Shown here one piece after another: positions 17,324-25,694 of a stretch of 64,000 nt of DNA. Every line of letters begins with the position of its first letter. Within the stretch, counting starts at the first letter, position 1. A program made the translations under genes and the position numbers. The stretch comes from Mycolicibacterium sp. BiH015 (lineage in GTDB: Bacteria; Actinomycetota; Actinomycetes; Mycobacteriales; Mycobacteriaceae). The notes under the pieces are model-generated. The model was not told where the DNA came from. It was given only the letters and a program-made list of their open reading frames with translations, and ran no database searches. Location: NCBI RefSeq assembly GCF_027706845.1, contig NZ_JAQGCZ010000004.1, forward strand, positions 496,001 through 560,000, given 5' to 3'.

Positions 17324-17342
17324 TGATGCGCTAAGGGCATCA
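17324..17342. promoter_or_regulatory. Putative LysR-type operator of the glucarate operon
   Basis: Perfect inverted repeat: TGATGC, 7 nt, GCATCA. It contains the T-N11-A arrangement typical of LysR boxes and lies 18 bp upstream of the -35 hexamer, the usual place for a LysR activator site. Confidence 0.65.
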
Positions 17343-17352
17343 ATCTCGACCT

Positions 17353-17415
17353 CGCCGGAATTGCGTTCCAGCAGAGGAACGTCGAGTTGGGACCTGCCGG
17401 AATGCAATTCCGGCG
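17353..17415. repeat. 63 bp palindromic element, copy 2 (22-19-22)
   Basis: Arms 17353-17374 and 17394-17415 pair at 20 of 22 positions around a 19 nt loop. It begins 8 bp beyond the stop of the HxlR-family gene and separates that gene from the glucarate operon control region. This copy starts CGCCGGAATTGC, a variant of the CGCCGAAACTG form. Confidence 0.85.
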
Positions 17416-17423
17416 TGCGATGC

Positions 17424-18110
17424 CTATCGCGCGAGGCGCTTCTCGATGACGCCGACGAGCGCCGCGACGGCCGCGGGCTCACCCGTCACCTCAAGGCGCC
17501 CGTCCGCCAGTGCGTCGTGGACCGCGATCTTGCGGCCCACGATCGAGGCCACCGTTGACGCGGACGCACGCACCGTCACGTCGCCGGGCGTCGTCGGCGG
17601 GCCGGGTGTCACGGTCACCCGGCCGTCGAGCAGGCGCAGGCACGCCGCGCTGTCGTCGATGTGGAACTCATAGACGGCATTGAGGTCGTGCGGGCCGTCG
17701 CGGCGGACGTCGGCGGCCAGGAAACTCAGCAGCCACTCGGCGCGGAACGCTTCCTCGTCGACGTCGGCGTCCTTCATCTGGTGCCGAGCGCCCCATATCG
17801 CGAGTGGGACGACGGCGGCCGCGAGTTCCCTTCCGGCGTCGGACAGTTCGTAGACGACGGCCGAGCCCGGCTGATCGAGGGCCAGGCGCCGCGTCACCAC
17901 GCCGTCGGACTCCAGCTGTCGCATCCGGCTGGCCAACAACGACGTACCGATGCCGGCCAGGGCATCGGCCAGCTCGCTGTAGCGCTTCGGGCCGGAAGCC
18001 AGCTCGCGCACGATCAGCAGCGTCCACCGCTCGCCCACCACGTCGAGTGCATGCGCGAGCCCGCAGTACTGCCCGTAAGTCCGTCTCGACACGTCGGCAA
18101 GCCTACCCAT
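17424..18110 (-). CDS. HxlR family winged-helix regulator with C-terminal SCP2-like domain
   Basis: 228 residues. The N-terminal HxlR domain shows YCGLAHALDVVGERWTLLIVREL and RYSELADALAGIGTSLLASRM. The C-terminal half (about residues 125-228) has the beta-rich look of an SCP2/sterol-carrier-like domain (GRVTVTPGPPTTPGDVTV, ADGRLEVTG), a known pairing in actinobacteria that suggests sensing of a hydrophobic ligand. Targets are unknown; the upstream AT-rich stretch (about 18125-18190) probably holds its promoter. A palindromic element follows its stop. Confidence 0.88.
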   Translation of the reverse strand: MGRLADVSRRTYGQYCGLAHALDVVGERWTLLIVRELASGPKRYSELADALAGIGTSLLASRMRQLESDGVVTRRLALDQPGSAVVYELSDAGRELAAAVVPLAIWGARHQMKDADVDEEAFRAEWLLSFLAADVRRDGPHDLNAVYEFHIDDSAACLRLLDGRVTVTPGPPTTPGDVTVRASASTVASIVGRKIAVHDALADGRLEVTGEPAAVAALVGVIEKRLAR

Positions 18111-18222
18111 CGCACTCCTCTTTCCAACCTCAACTCATGTTTCTGTTTATTACTTTTAAATCTTATGTTACGTTCCTCTTTTATAAGCGCAAAGCGCTGA
18201 ACTGCGATGGAAGGGCGATGGC
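18111..18222. promoter_or_regulatory. AT-rich divergent promoter region with short palindrome
   Basis: About 60 bp here are strikingly AT-rich for this genome (18125-18190). They contain TTATAA at 18181-18186 and the palindrome AGCGC-AAA-GCGCT (18186-18198). The region divides the HxlR gene from a small plus-strand ORF, so it likely contains outward promoters, and the palindrome could be the HxlR operator. The strand and start sites are not resolved. Confidence 0.4.
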
Positions 18223-18438
18223 ATGGCTGGGATAACAGGGATCACCGGATTCCGAGGATTGCCGCGGTGGTTGTGGGCTGGGTTCCTGGGGAGAACTTCG
18301 CACCTGGCAGTCGAGACGGTCTCCGTCGAGGTGGAGGCGAAGGCTCGGTCCGACCGCAGAAAGCGGCGTTCGTACGCGCCGGCGCGAGATGCGTTTCTGG
18401 AGAATTCGGCGATGCGACGGGAGATGTACCGGCTCTGA
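18223..18438 (+). CDS. Possible small protein, 71 residues
   Basis: ATG 18223 is preceded by GGAAGG 9 bases upstream and the frame has high G/C at third positions, as expected for a real gene here. The product is hydrophobic-aromatic at the N-terminus (LPRWLWAGFLG), then basic (RSDRRKRRSY), ending RDAFLENSAMRREMYRL. I recognise no family. It lies alone between the AT-rich region and the kinase gene, and the remaining 300 bp up to the kinase (18439-18740) hold nothing convincing. Confidence 0.45.
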   Translation: MAGITGITGFRGLPRWLWAGFLGRTSHLAVETVSVEVEAKARSDRRKRRSYAPARDAFLENSAMRREMYRL

Positions 18439-18740
18439 TCGGCGCCCGGGTAGTCGCGGGAAATCTGCTGGTCGACTCGCTGCGGTAACCGTTCTCCTGC
18501 CGCAGCACGCCCAAACGGTCATCGAGACCACACGTCTGGCCTGCGTCGACACCGCTCCCGTCTCGGCTCTTCGTGGTAAGAATGCTGCACCCCAGCAGCA
18601 CGCCATGGCGTCGTCTCGCGCCGGGACGTCCAGATCGGGCAAATCGGCGGCAAGGCGGCTGACATGCGTCCGGGCAGCCCCGGCAAACATCATGTAGCTT
18701 CAATCGACTATCCGATTGGCCGCAGCCGAGGAGAACACCG

Positions 18741-20504
18741 GTGAATGCGACACCATTCGGGCACTATCGGCTGCAAAAGCTGATCGGCCAGGGCGGGATG
18801 GGTGAGGTCTATCAGGCCTACGACACCAAGACCGACCGTGTTGTCGCGCTCAAGGTCCTGCCGCACCACATGGCGCAGGACGAGACGTTCCAGGCCAGGT
18901 TCCGCCGCGAATCGCAGGCGGCCGCCGGCATCAACGACCCGCACGTCGTTCCGATCCACGGTTACGGCGAGATCGACGGCCGCCTCTATCTCGACATGCG
19001 GCTCATCGAGGGCCGCAATCTGGGCACCATGCTGCAGGAGACCGAGAAGCCGCTGGGCGCCGCCTTCGCCGTCACCGTCGTCGAGCAGGTGGCCAACGGC
19101 CTCGATGCCGCGCACAAACTCGGCTTGATCCACCGCGACATCAAGCCGTCGAACATTCTCGTCACTGGTCGGGACTTCGTGTACCTGATCGACTTCGGCC
19201 TGGCCCGCACGGCGGGGGAGAAAGGTCTCACGACGGCCGGCAGCACGCTGGGCACCCTCGCCTACATGGCGCCGGAGCGTTTCGAAGGCGGTGAAGTCGA
19301 TGCCCGCTCCGACATCTACGCACTGACGTGCGTGCTCTACGAATGTCTCACCGGCTCCAGACCGTATCCCGCCGACAGTCTCGAGCAGCAGATCGCGGGC
19401 CATATGGTCTCGCAGATTCCGCGCCCCTCGGATGTCGATCCCCGGCTGGCCGCTTTCGACGAGGTCATTGCCAAGGGGATGGCCAAGAAGCCTGCGAAGC
19501 GCTATCAGTCGGCCACCGAGCTGGCCCAGGCCGCCAGGCGCGCACTGAACGCACCGGTGCGCCGGGCCGGCCGCAGCTCGCGGCACTCGGCGGCGCGCAG
19601 CTCGCGCGGGGGATCCCGCAAGGCGTTGATCGCCGCCGGTGTCGCCGCACTCGTCATCGCAGCGGGCGGGATCGGGCTGTGGCAGTGGGCGCCGTGGAAG
19701 GACGACGGCGGCAGCGCGGCGTTGCCGGCGGGTGCGGTCCCGGAGATCGCCGCGACGGTGCCGGCAGACGTCCGGGAGACCGGTCGGCTCGTCATCGGGG
19801 TCAACGTGCCGTACGCGCCGATGGAGTTCAAGAACACCGACGGTCAGCTCGTCGGCTTCGACGTCGAACTGATGAATGCGGTGTCGCGGGTGCTGGGCCT
19901 GGTGCCCGACTATCGCGACACGTCGTTCGACACGATCCTTCCCTCGGTCGTCGACGGCAGCTTCGACGTCGGGATGTCATCGGTCACCGATACCAAGCAG
20001 CGCGAGGAGCTCGTCGACTTCGTCACCTATTTCCAGGCGGGCACGCAGTGGGCCCGCAGGCCGGGCACCGCACTCGGCCCGGCTTCGGCGTGCGGGCTCC
20101 GGGTCGGGGTGGCCGAAGGGACGCTGCAGCAGACGGAGGAGCTACCCGCCAAGAGCGACCAGTGCACGGCCGCGGGGATGGCGCCGATCGACGTCGCGGT
20201 GTTCAAGAGCCAGGATGAGGTCACGACCGCGCTGATCAGGGGTGAACTCGACGCGATGTCGGCGGATTCGCCGGTGACGGGATTCGCGATCAAGCTCAGC
20301 CGCGGTGACCTGGTGCCCGCCGGCGACGTGTTCGACTCTGCCCCCTACGGTTGGCCCGTCGCGAAAGGTTCGGGACTCTCGGAAGCGCTGCGGCTTGCAC
20401 TGGAGCACCTGATGGAGACGGGGGAGTACCGGGCGATCGCGACGATGTGGGGCGTCGAGCGCGGAATGATCGACAAACCCCTGATCAACGGCGCGACCCG
20501 GTAG
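18741..20504 (+). CDS. Ser/Thr protein kinase with extracytoplasmic solute-binding (SBP type 3) domain
   Basis: 587 residues. Residues about 8-265 are a complete Hanks kinase: glycine loop IGQGGMGEVYQAYD, ATP lysine VVALKVL, catalytic HRDIKPSN, DFGLA and APE in YMAPERF. A basic linker leads to one transmembrane helix (about 293-315, ALIAAGVAALVIAAGGIGLW). The extracytoplasmic part (about 345-585) is a type 3 periplasmic binding domain, with RLVIGVNVPYAPMEFKNTDG, LVGFDVELM and LPSVVDGSFDVGMSSVTDT, as in glutamine/polar amino-acid binders. It is therefore a one-protein nutrient receptor kinase, apparently separate from any ABC transporter. The start is GTG 18741, after GAGGAG. Confidence 0.93.
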   Translation: MNATPFGHYRLQKLIGQGGMGEVYQAYDTKTDRVVALKVLPHHMAQDETFQARFRRESQAAAGINDPHVVPIHGYGEIDGRLYLDMRLIEGRNLGTMLQETEKPLGAAFAVTVVEQVANGLDAAHKLGLIHRDIKPSNILVTGRDFVYLIDFGLARTAGEKGLTTAGSTLGTLAYMAPERFEGGEVDARSDIYALTCVLYECLTGSRPYPADSLEQQIAGHMVSQIPRPSDVDPRLAAFDEVIAKGMAKKPAKRYQSATELAQAARRALNAPVRRAGRSSRHSAARSSRGGSRKALIAAGVAALVIAAGGIGLWQWAPWKDDGGSAALPAGAVPEIAATVPADVRETGRLVIGVNVPYAPMEFKNTDGQLVGFDVELMNAVSRVLGLVPDYRDTSFDTILPSVVDGSFDVGMSSVTDTKQREELVDFVTYFQAGTQWARRPGTALGPASACGLRVGVAEGTLQQTEELPAKSDQCTAAGMAPIDVAVFKSQDEVTTALIRGELDAMSADSPVTGFAIKLSRGDLVPAGDVFDSAPYGWPVAKGSGLSEALRLALEHLMETGEYRAIATMWGVERGMIDKPLINGATR

Positions 20505-20542
20505 GCCTGTGTAGATCGCACGAGGTCGGGTAAGTGGGCGAG

Positions 20543-20782
20543 ATGACCGCGCTGCCCCCGGATCCAGATCCGAACGATGTCCCCGGTGTCGACCGGGCCG
20601 GCGGTGTGCGCCCCGGCGACACCCCGCCGGATTCGGCGCAGACCAAGGCGACTGCGAATCGGGACCCCGCTGCCGGGCGGAATCTCACGCCCCGTGCCGC
20701 GGTGACGTTCGTGGTGATCGCGGTGTTCGTCGCGCTGTTCGCATCGGTGGCGATCTATTTGGTCGTGCAGTTGTTGAGCTAG
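20543..20782 (+). CDS. DUF6480 family small membrane protein
   Basis: 79 residues: a proline/acidic N-terminus (LPPDPDPNDVPGVDRAGGV, then RPGDTPP) and one C-terminal transmembrane helix (AAVTFVVIAVFVALFASVAIYLVV), as in DUF6480. Function is unknown. ATG 20543 matches how relatives begin; GTG 20534 is an alternative. Its TAG and the TAG of the convergent RsbW-like gene are formed from the same CTAG. Confidence 0.75.
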   Translation: MTALPPDPDPNDVPGVDRAGGVRPGDTPPDSAQTKATANRDPAAGRNLTPRAAVTFVVIAVFVALFASVAIYLVVQLLS

Positions 20783-21204
20783 CGGCAGCGGTAGTCGAGG
20801 CAGACGGTCGTGCCGTCGTCGCGGCCGTTGATGGTGCAGTGGTCGGCCATCGCATGCATCAGTGCGACGCCGCGTCCGCGGCGGTCCCGGGCGCGAGCAG
20901 GACCTGGTTGGCGCCACGTCCCGTGGTCGGTGATGCACACGCTGAGGCATCCGCTGTCGGGCTCGAGATCGGCGCGCACGGCCATGGTGCCCGGCGTCGG
21001 CTGGTCGGCATAGGCGTGATCGACACAGTTCGCCAACGCCTCGTACACCGCGAGAAGAATCTCGTTCCTCTGCTGGGGGCCGATTCCGCGATCGCGCAGC
21101 CACGAGCCGAATCGGTCGCGCACTTGCGCGGCGCTAGCGGCGGTCGCCACCCCCCTCACGGTCAACTGCTCCGAGGTGGGCGACACCACCGCTGTAATGC
21201 TCAT
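20779..21204 (-). CDS. RsbW-like ATP-binding anti-sigma regulatory factor (GHKL ATPase)
   Basis: 141 residues with the HATPase_c pattern of serine-kinase anti-sigma factors: N-box LAVYEALANCVDHAYAD, G1-like ITDHGTWRQPG and RGRGVALMHAMADH. Such proteins bind sigma-B/SigF-type factors or phosphorylate anti-anti-sigma partners. No sigma factor or STAS partner is adjacent, so the partner is elsewhere. It lies tail to tail with the DUF6480 gene (4 bp overlap) and 29 bp upstream of the MMPL gene on the same strand is its start. Confidence 0.85.
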   Translation of the reverse strand: MSITAVVSPTSEQLTVRGVATAASAAQVRDRFGSWLRDRGIGPQQRNEILLAVYEALANCVDHAYADQPTPGTMAVRADLEPDSGCLSVCITDHGTWRQPGPARARDRRGRGVALMHAMADHCTINGRDDGTTVCLDYRCR

Positions 21205-21233
21205 GCTTTGTGCGTACCCACCTCGGCGGCGTG

Positions 21234-23435
21234 CTAGACGCCTCGGGACGAAGTTGTGACCAGACCCTTACGCTCGGATTCCAGTGCGGTGCCTTCGATG
21301 TCAAGATCAGGCACGTACTTGTCGAACCACTTGGACCGCGACCACATCCGGTCGCCGAGCATGGCCATGACGGCCGGGATCAGCGTGAGCCTGACGACGA
21401 ACGCGTCGAGGAACACGCCGACGGCCAGTGTCAGCCCGACCGACTTGATGATCGGATCGCCCGCGGCGAGGAAAGCGATGAATACGCCGAACATGATCAG
21501 CGCGGCAGCGGTCACGACGCGTGCGGACAGACCGACGCCGCTGCGGACCGCGTCGAGCGCGTCGTGCGTGTGGGAGAGCTCCTCCTTGATCCGCGACACC
21601 ACGAACACCTCGTAGTCGCTGGACAGGCCGAAGATGATCGCCAGCGCGATGATCGGCAGGAAGCTGATCGTCTCGCCGGGCGTGACCCCGAGAAGGTCTG
21701 CACCCCAGCCCCATTGGAAGATCGCGACCTGAACCCCCATCGCAGCGAACACCGACAGCAGGAAGCCGACGATCGACGTGATCGGCACCAAGGCAGCGCG
21801 GAACGCGATAGTGAGCAGGATGAACGCCAGGCCGACGACCACCACCAGGAAGATCGGCAGTGCGGCGGCCAGCTTGTCGGAGGTGTCGATGTTGGAGGCG
21901 GTGTTTCCGCCCACGAGGAACGTCGCGCCGGTGTCGGCCTGGATCGCGTCGCGGTCGGCCCGGATCTGGCGGACGAGGTCGGCGGTCGCGGTGTCGTTGG
22001 GTCCGGTCTCGGGGATCACCTGGATCACGGCGGTGCGCTGGTCTCCGCCCGCCGGTGTGGCGGCGACGACGCCGTCCTCACGTCCGATGTTGGACGCGAT
22101 GGTCTGCGCCGCGTTCGGTGCGGCGCCGGTCAGGTCGGCGACGACGAGCAGCGGACCGTTGAAGCCGGGCCCGAGGTACTCGGAGGTCAGGTCATAGGCC
22201 TGACGCGACGTGTTGGATTCCGGCTGCGACGAACCGCTCGGCAGACCCAAATGCATTCCCAGCGACGGTAATCCGATGACGATCAGCGCCGCCGACCCGC
22301 CGAGGAGTAGCGGCTTGCGGAACCGCACCACGAAGCGGGCCCAGGCCGCACCCATCGTGCGCTGTGGGGTGTACGCGGCGACCTGCGCCACCTCCTTGGG
22401 GCGGCCGGGCTGCAGCGGCGGCTCGATGAACTTGGCGACCTTGCCGCCGGCGAAGCCGAACAGCGCCGGCAGCAGCGTCAGTGCGATCAACATCGCGATG
22501 AGCACGGACACCGCGGCGGCGATGCCCATGTAGGTCAGGAACGGAATACCGACGACGGCGAGTCCGCACAGCGCGATGATCACGGTCAGGGCGGCGAAAA
22601 CGACGGCGCCCCCGGCAGTTCCGACAGCGAGCCCGGCCGCCTCCTGGCGCGGCATGAGCAACAGCAGGTTGTTGCGATAGCGGTTCAGGATGAATAGTGC
22701 GTAGTCGATGCCGCACGAGAGTCCGAGCATCAACGCCAGCGACAGTGAGGCCGTGGGCATGTCGACGAACGCGGCGACCACGAAGATGCCGAGCGCGCCG
22801 ATGCCGACACCGATCGCAGCGGTCACGATCGGCAGGCCTGCGGCGACGACGGCGCCGAAGGTGATGAGCAGGATCAGGAACGCGGCGGCGATGCCGATGA
22901 TCTCGGGCAGGTGGGGGACGGCGACCTTGTAGCCAGGGAAGACGGCCCCGGAGTATTCGACCTGCAGACCGGCGTCCTGCGCCGGTGCCATCGCGTTCTC
23001 CAATTCGGTCAGGGCGGCATCGCTGACCTCGCCGATCGGCGCTTTCCACTGCACCGTGCCCAGACCGATCCGGCCATCCGGTGAGATCTGCTTCGTCTGG
23101 TTCGGTCCGGCGGCAGCCGCGACGTCGGGAATGGTGTTGAGCTTCTGCACTGCCTGGTCGATGGGCGCGGCGAAGCGCGGATCGGTGACGGCGAGGTTCT
23201 CCGGAGCTGCGAAGGTGATCTGCGTCGGCGCTCCGCTGTAGTCGGGCAGATTCTGCTGCAGCTGCTCGACGGCGCGTTGCGATTCCGTGCCGGGGATCGT
23301 GAAGTTGTCGCTGGGCTCGCCGCGGAAGCCGACGAATGCCAGGGCGACACCGAGGAGGACGGCCAGCCACGTACCGAGGACCAACCAGCGCCTGCGGAAA
23401 CTCGCGGAACCGAGGGTGAACAGAAATCGCGACAT
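21234..23435 (-). CDS. MMPL/RND family transporter
   Basis: About 733 residues with the RND two-fold repeat: a first membrane helix (LVLGTWLAVLLGVALAFVGF), an extracytoplasmic loop, a helix bundle with GIDYALFILNRYR, a second loop, and a second bundle with GLSSDYEVFVVSRIKEE. It resembles the shorter actinobacterial MMPL exporters (YdfJ type) rather than MmpL3 or the siderophore MmpLs. ATG 23435 has AGGGG upstream and begins MSRFLFTLGS, typical of the family; the frame stays open to 23474. It is divergent from the P450 gene with 79 bp between, suggesting shared control. Confidence 0.9.
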   Translation of the reverse strand: MSRFLFTLGSASFRRRWLVLGTWLAVLLGVALAFVGFRGEPSDNFTIPGTESQRAVEQLQQNLPDYSGAPTQITFAAPENLAVTDPRFAAPIDQAVQKLNTIPDVAAAAGPNQTKQISPDGRIGLGTVQWKAPIGEVSDAALTELENAMAPAQDAGLQVEYSGAVFPGYKVAVPHLPEIIGIAAAFLILLITFGAVVAAGLPIVTAAIGVGIGALGIFVVAAFVDMPTASLSLALMLGLSCGIDYALFILNRYRNNLLLLMPRQEAAGLAVGTAGGAVVFAALTVIIALCGLAVVGIPFLTYMGIAAAVSVLIAMLIALTLLPALFGFAGGKVAKFIEPPLQPGRPKEVAQVAAYTPQRTMGAAWARFVVRFRKPLLLGGSAALIVIGLPSLGMHLGLPSGSSQPESNTSRQAYDLTSEYLGPGFNGPLLVVADLTGAAPNAAQTIASNIGREDGVVAATPAGGDQRTAVIQVIPETGPNDTATADLVRQIRADRDAIQADTGATFLVGGNTASNIDTSDKLAAALPIFLVVVVGLAFILLTIAFRAALVPITSIVGFLLSVFAAMGVQVAIFQWGWGADLLGVTPGETISFLPIIALAIIFGLSSDYEVFVVSRIKEELSHTHDALDAVRSGVGLSARVVTAAALIMFGVFIAFLAAGDPIIKSVGLTLAVGVFLDAFVVRLTLIPAVMAMLGDRMWSRSKWFDKYVPDLDIEGTALESERKGLVTTSSRGV

Positions 23436-23502
23436 GTGCACCCCTATGCCCGCTCGTGCCGGCTTCACGCGCAAGAGCCGGTGTGATTTGGGTGACGGCT
23501 CG

Positions 23503-23508
23503 TACGCT
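23503..23508 (+). promoter_or_regulatory. -10 box of the P450 gene, leaderless type
   Basis: TACGCT ends 6 nt before the ATG at 23515, fitting the TANNNT-N6/7-start pattern of leaderless mycobacterial genes. I see no ribosome binding site and no clear -35 hexamer. Confidence 0.5.
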
Positions 23509-23514
23509 TAGGCG

Positions 23515-24858
23515 ATGACGACGACGTCGTTGCCGCCGGGGCCGCGCCTGCCCGCCGGGTTGCAGACGGTGCTCATGCTCACTTGTGGACCGCGCTTCAT
23601 CGGCGTGTGCCGCCGCCGCTACGGATCGACGTTCACCCTTCACGTCGCCGGGATGGGCACCGCCGTCTACGTCACCGACCCCGCAGACATCAAGGCCGTG
23701 TTCGCCGGAGACCCACGGATCTTCCATGCCGGAGAAGCGAATTCGATGCTCAAGGGGTTACTCGGCGACACCTCCGTGCTGGTGGTCGACGACGACCTGC
23801 ATCGCAACCGCCGGCGGCTGATGATGCTGCCGTTCGCCCGCGACGCGGTGGCCGCGCAGGCGTCGGTGATGGCGCAGGTGGCCGCCGAGAACATCGACGG
23901 CTGGCCGGTGGGTGAGTCGTTCGCCGCCGCGCCGAAGATGGCCGAGATCACCCTGGAGATCATCTTGCGCACGGTGATCGGCGCCAGCGACCCTGCGCGG
24001 CTCGCGGCGCTGCGCGAGGTGATGCCGCGCGTGCTCAGCGTCGGTCCGTGGGAGACCGTCGCGCTCGCCAACGAGGCGCTGCTGGGCTGGCGCCCGTGGC
24101 ACGCCCTGCGCGACGCCATCGCCGAGGCCGATCGGCTGCTGTACGCGGAGATCGCACACCGTCATGCCGACCCCGACCTCGCACAGCGGACCGATGCGCT
24201 GTCGATGCTGGTCCGGGCGGGAGAAATGACCGACAAGCAGCTGCGCGACCAGCTGATGACGTTGCTGGTCGCAGGACATGACACGACCGCGACGGGGTTG
24301 GCGTGGGCGCTGGAGCGGCTGACCCGGCATCCGACCTTGCTCGCCAGGGCTGTGCGCGCCGCTCACAAGGGGGACGACGAGTACCTCGACGCGGTGGCGA
24401 AGGAGACGCTGCGGATCCGTCCCGTCGTGTTCGATGTGGGACGCGTGCTCAAGGAGCCCGTCGAGATCGCGGGCCACGCTCTGCCTGCCGGCGTGATGGT
24501 GATTCCCGGGATGGTGCTGGTGCACGCCGATTCGCAGGTGTATCCGCACGCCGACCGGTTCGACCCGGACCGCATGATCGGCGCGACGCTGAGCCCCTCG
24601 TCGTATCTGCCGTTCGGCGGGGGCAACCGGCGGTGCCTGGGCGCGACGTTCGCGATGGTCGAGTTCCGCGTGGTGCTGCGCGAGATCCTGCGGCGCGTAG
24701 AACTGCAGACCACGTCGGCCCGCGGCGAGCGGCGCCGGCTCAAGCACGTCATCTTCGTGCCACACCGTGGTGCGCGCATCCGCGTCACGGCGAAGCACTC
24801 TGCGGACGCCCTCGTCGCCGACGAAGCGCCCTCGTGTCCGGTGCATCGTCCTGTTTGA
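23515..24858 (+). CDS. Cytochrome P450 (CYP135/138-like)
   Basis: 447 residues with a full P450 set: I-helix AGHDTTATGL, K-helix KETLRIRP (ExxR), and the heme-binding loop FGGGNRRCLG with the cysteine ligand. The sequence style (LPPGPRLP start, short I-helix linker) is closest to the mycobacterial CYP135/CYP138 families; the substrate is unknown. It is divergent from the MMPL transporter, raising the possibility that the pair makes and exports, or detoxifies, a lipid-like compound, though no regulator is adjacent. Confidence 0.92.
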   Translation: MTTTSLPPGPRLPAGLQTVLMLTCGPRFIGVCRRRYGSTFTLHVAGMGTAVYVTDPADIKAVFAGDPRIFHAGEANSMLKGLLGDTSVLVVDDDLHRNRRRLMMLPFARDAVAAQASVMAQVAAENIDGWPVGESFAAAPKMAEITLEIILRTVIGASDPARLAALREVMPRVLSVGPWETVALANEALLGWRPWHALRDAIAEADRLLYAEIAHRHADPDLAQRTDALSMLVRAGEMTDKQLRDQLMTLLVAGHDTTATGLAWALERLTRHPTLLARAVRAAHKGDDEYLDAVAKETLRIRPVVFDVGRVLKEPVEIAGHALPAGVMVIPGMVLVHADSQVYPHADRFDPDRMIGATLSPSSYLPFGGGNRRCLGATFAMVEFRVVLREILRRVELQTTSARGERRRLKHVIFVPHRGARIRVTAKHSADALVADEAPSCPVHRPV

Positions 24859-24867
24859 GGCCGCGTG

Positions 24868-24873
24868 TAAGGT
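24868..24873 (+). promoter_or_regulatory. Putative -10 box upstream of csp-associated peptide 1
   Basis: TGTAAGGT with TCGAGTCC further downstream is preceded by GTTTGAGGCC. The same blocks (TGTACAGT, TCGAGTCC, GTTTAGGCC) occur upstream of the paralogous peptide at 28290, which supports a conserved promoter. The exact start site is inferred. Confidence 0.45.
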
Positions 24874-24972
24874 CGGCAACAGGTCGAGTCCGCGGCCTCA
24901 TCGGCTGCGATGACGCGACGTCTTCACTCGGACCTCGTCCGGGTCACCCACACCACTCAAGGGACTGAGCCC

Positions 24973-25113
24973 ATGGAATCGTCTGACCTGTTTTCACACC
25001 GTCCCACGGTGCAGCCCACTGCGCCGCGCGATGCCGTCGAAGAAGGCGTGCAATATCCGGTCTTCTCCGACAGCCCTTCGCAAGCCGGATCGGCCGATTT
25101 GCCGCCATCCTGA
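24973..25113 (+). CDS. Csp-associated 46-residue peptide, copy 1 (unrecognised family)
   Basis: 46 codons plus stop, with AAGGGA before ATG 24973. The product starts MESSDLFSH, has a variable polar middle and ends around YPVFSDSP. It aligns without gaps to the 46-residue product at 28430-28570 (18 identical residues, concentrated in the LFSH and VQxPVFSD blocks). There is no signal peptide, membrane segment or cysteine motif. It lies 140 bp upstream of a csp gene. After its stop, a short stretch (12 of 15 bases) still resembles the start of the DUF5994 gene that follows copy 2, as if that gene had been lost here. Confidence 0.65.
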   Translation: MESSDLFSHRPTVQPTAPRDAVEEGVQYPVFSDSPSQAGSADLPPS

Positions 25114-25198
25114 ATGGCCTTGCGGGAGTCGTTGAGCGACATGAATTCCGGTTCGCCGGATTCATGATTTGGCCCCTGGCCTGGTCATCTACCCGTGC

Positions 25199-25228
25199 TA
25201 GCCTATCCCCGGATGTCTCTCTGACATC
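25199..25228 (+). promoter_or_regulatory. -10 box and 5' leader hairpin of the first csp gene
   Basis: TAGCCT (25199-25204) is followed after 6 nt by GATGTC-TCTCT-GACATC (25212-25228), a perfect 6 bp stem that would form at or near the mRNA 5' end. The ATG comes 25 nt later. The second csp gene has the same arrangement, so a leader function in mRNA stability or cold control is plausible. Confidence 0.55.
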
Positions 25229-25253
25229 TAAGGAAAATGAGAGAAGAAAAAGT

Positions 25254-25457
25254 ATGGCGCAGGGAACTGTGAAGTGGTTCAACGGCGAAAAGGGCTTCGG
25301 CTTCATCGCCCCCGATGACGGCTCCAAGGATGTGTTCGTTCATTACTCCGAAATCGGAGGGAGCGGATACCGGTCGCTCGAGGAGAACCAGCGCGTCGAG
25401 TTCGAGGTGGAACAGGGCCAGAAGGGCCCCCAGGCCGTGCGGGTCAACAAAATCTAA
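25254..25457 (+). CDS. Cold-shock protein, RNA chaperone (first copy)
   Basis: 67 residues, the normal length for bacterial CspA-type proteins. The five-stranded OB fold carries RNP1 KGFGFI and RNP2 VFVHYSEI, with the basic/aromatic start [11 protein letters not shown]. It binds single-stranded RNA/DNA and melts secondary structure. ATG 25254 is preceded by GAGAAG. It is nearly identical to the second copy at 29174, differing at about eight residues. It is preceded by a leader hairpin and followed by a strong palindromic terminator. Mycobacterial CspA is the closest named relative; which of the two copies corresponds to it cannot be told. Confidence 0.95.
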   Translation: MAQGTVKWFNGEKGFGFIAPDDGSKDVFVHYSEIGGSGYRSLEENQRVEFEVEQGQKGPQAVRVNKI

Positions 25458-25473
25458 GAGACTCAAGCGAATA

Positions 25474-25505
25474 CGTGGGCTGGCAGGAATTCCTGCCAGC
25501 CCACG
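25474..25505. terminator. Terminator of the first csp gene
   Basis: A perfect 32 bp palindrome (two 16 bp arms meeting at GAATTC) starts 16 bp after the csp stop. Its arm contains GTGGGCTGG, as does the terminator of the second csp gene. Confidence 0.85.
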
Positions 25506-25694
25506 TCTCGTTCCCGGGGCTGATCTTGAACGCCGTCAACATGATTGGCGCTTTCGGATCAGGAATGCGTTTTCGGCGTCCGGCGCCTGTGTGGGATTCG
25601 TCGTGGAATGGCGGATGTACCGACGGAATCAGTGGGGGACTGCGTCGCGAACTGACTCAATAGTAGGAAATTTGATTAGCCCCTTTCGCAAGGA

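Noticed and set aside
25114..25167. 17-codon ORF directly after peptide 1
   Set aside because: It coincides with the stretch that resembles the start of the DUF5994 gene and then ends; better read as a remnant than as a gene.
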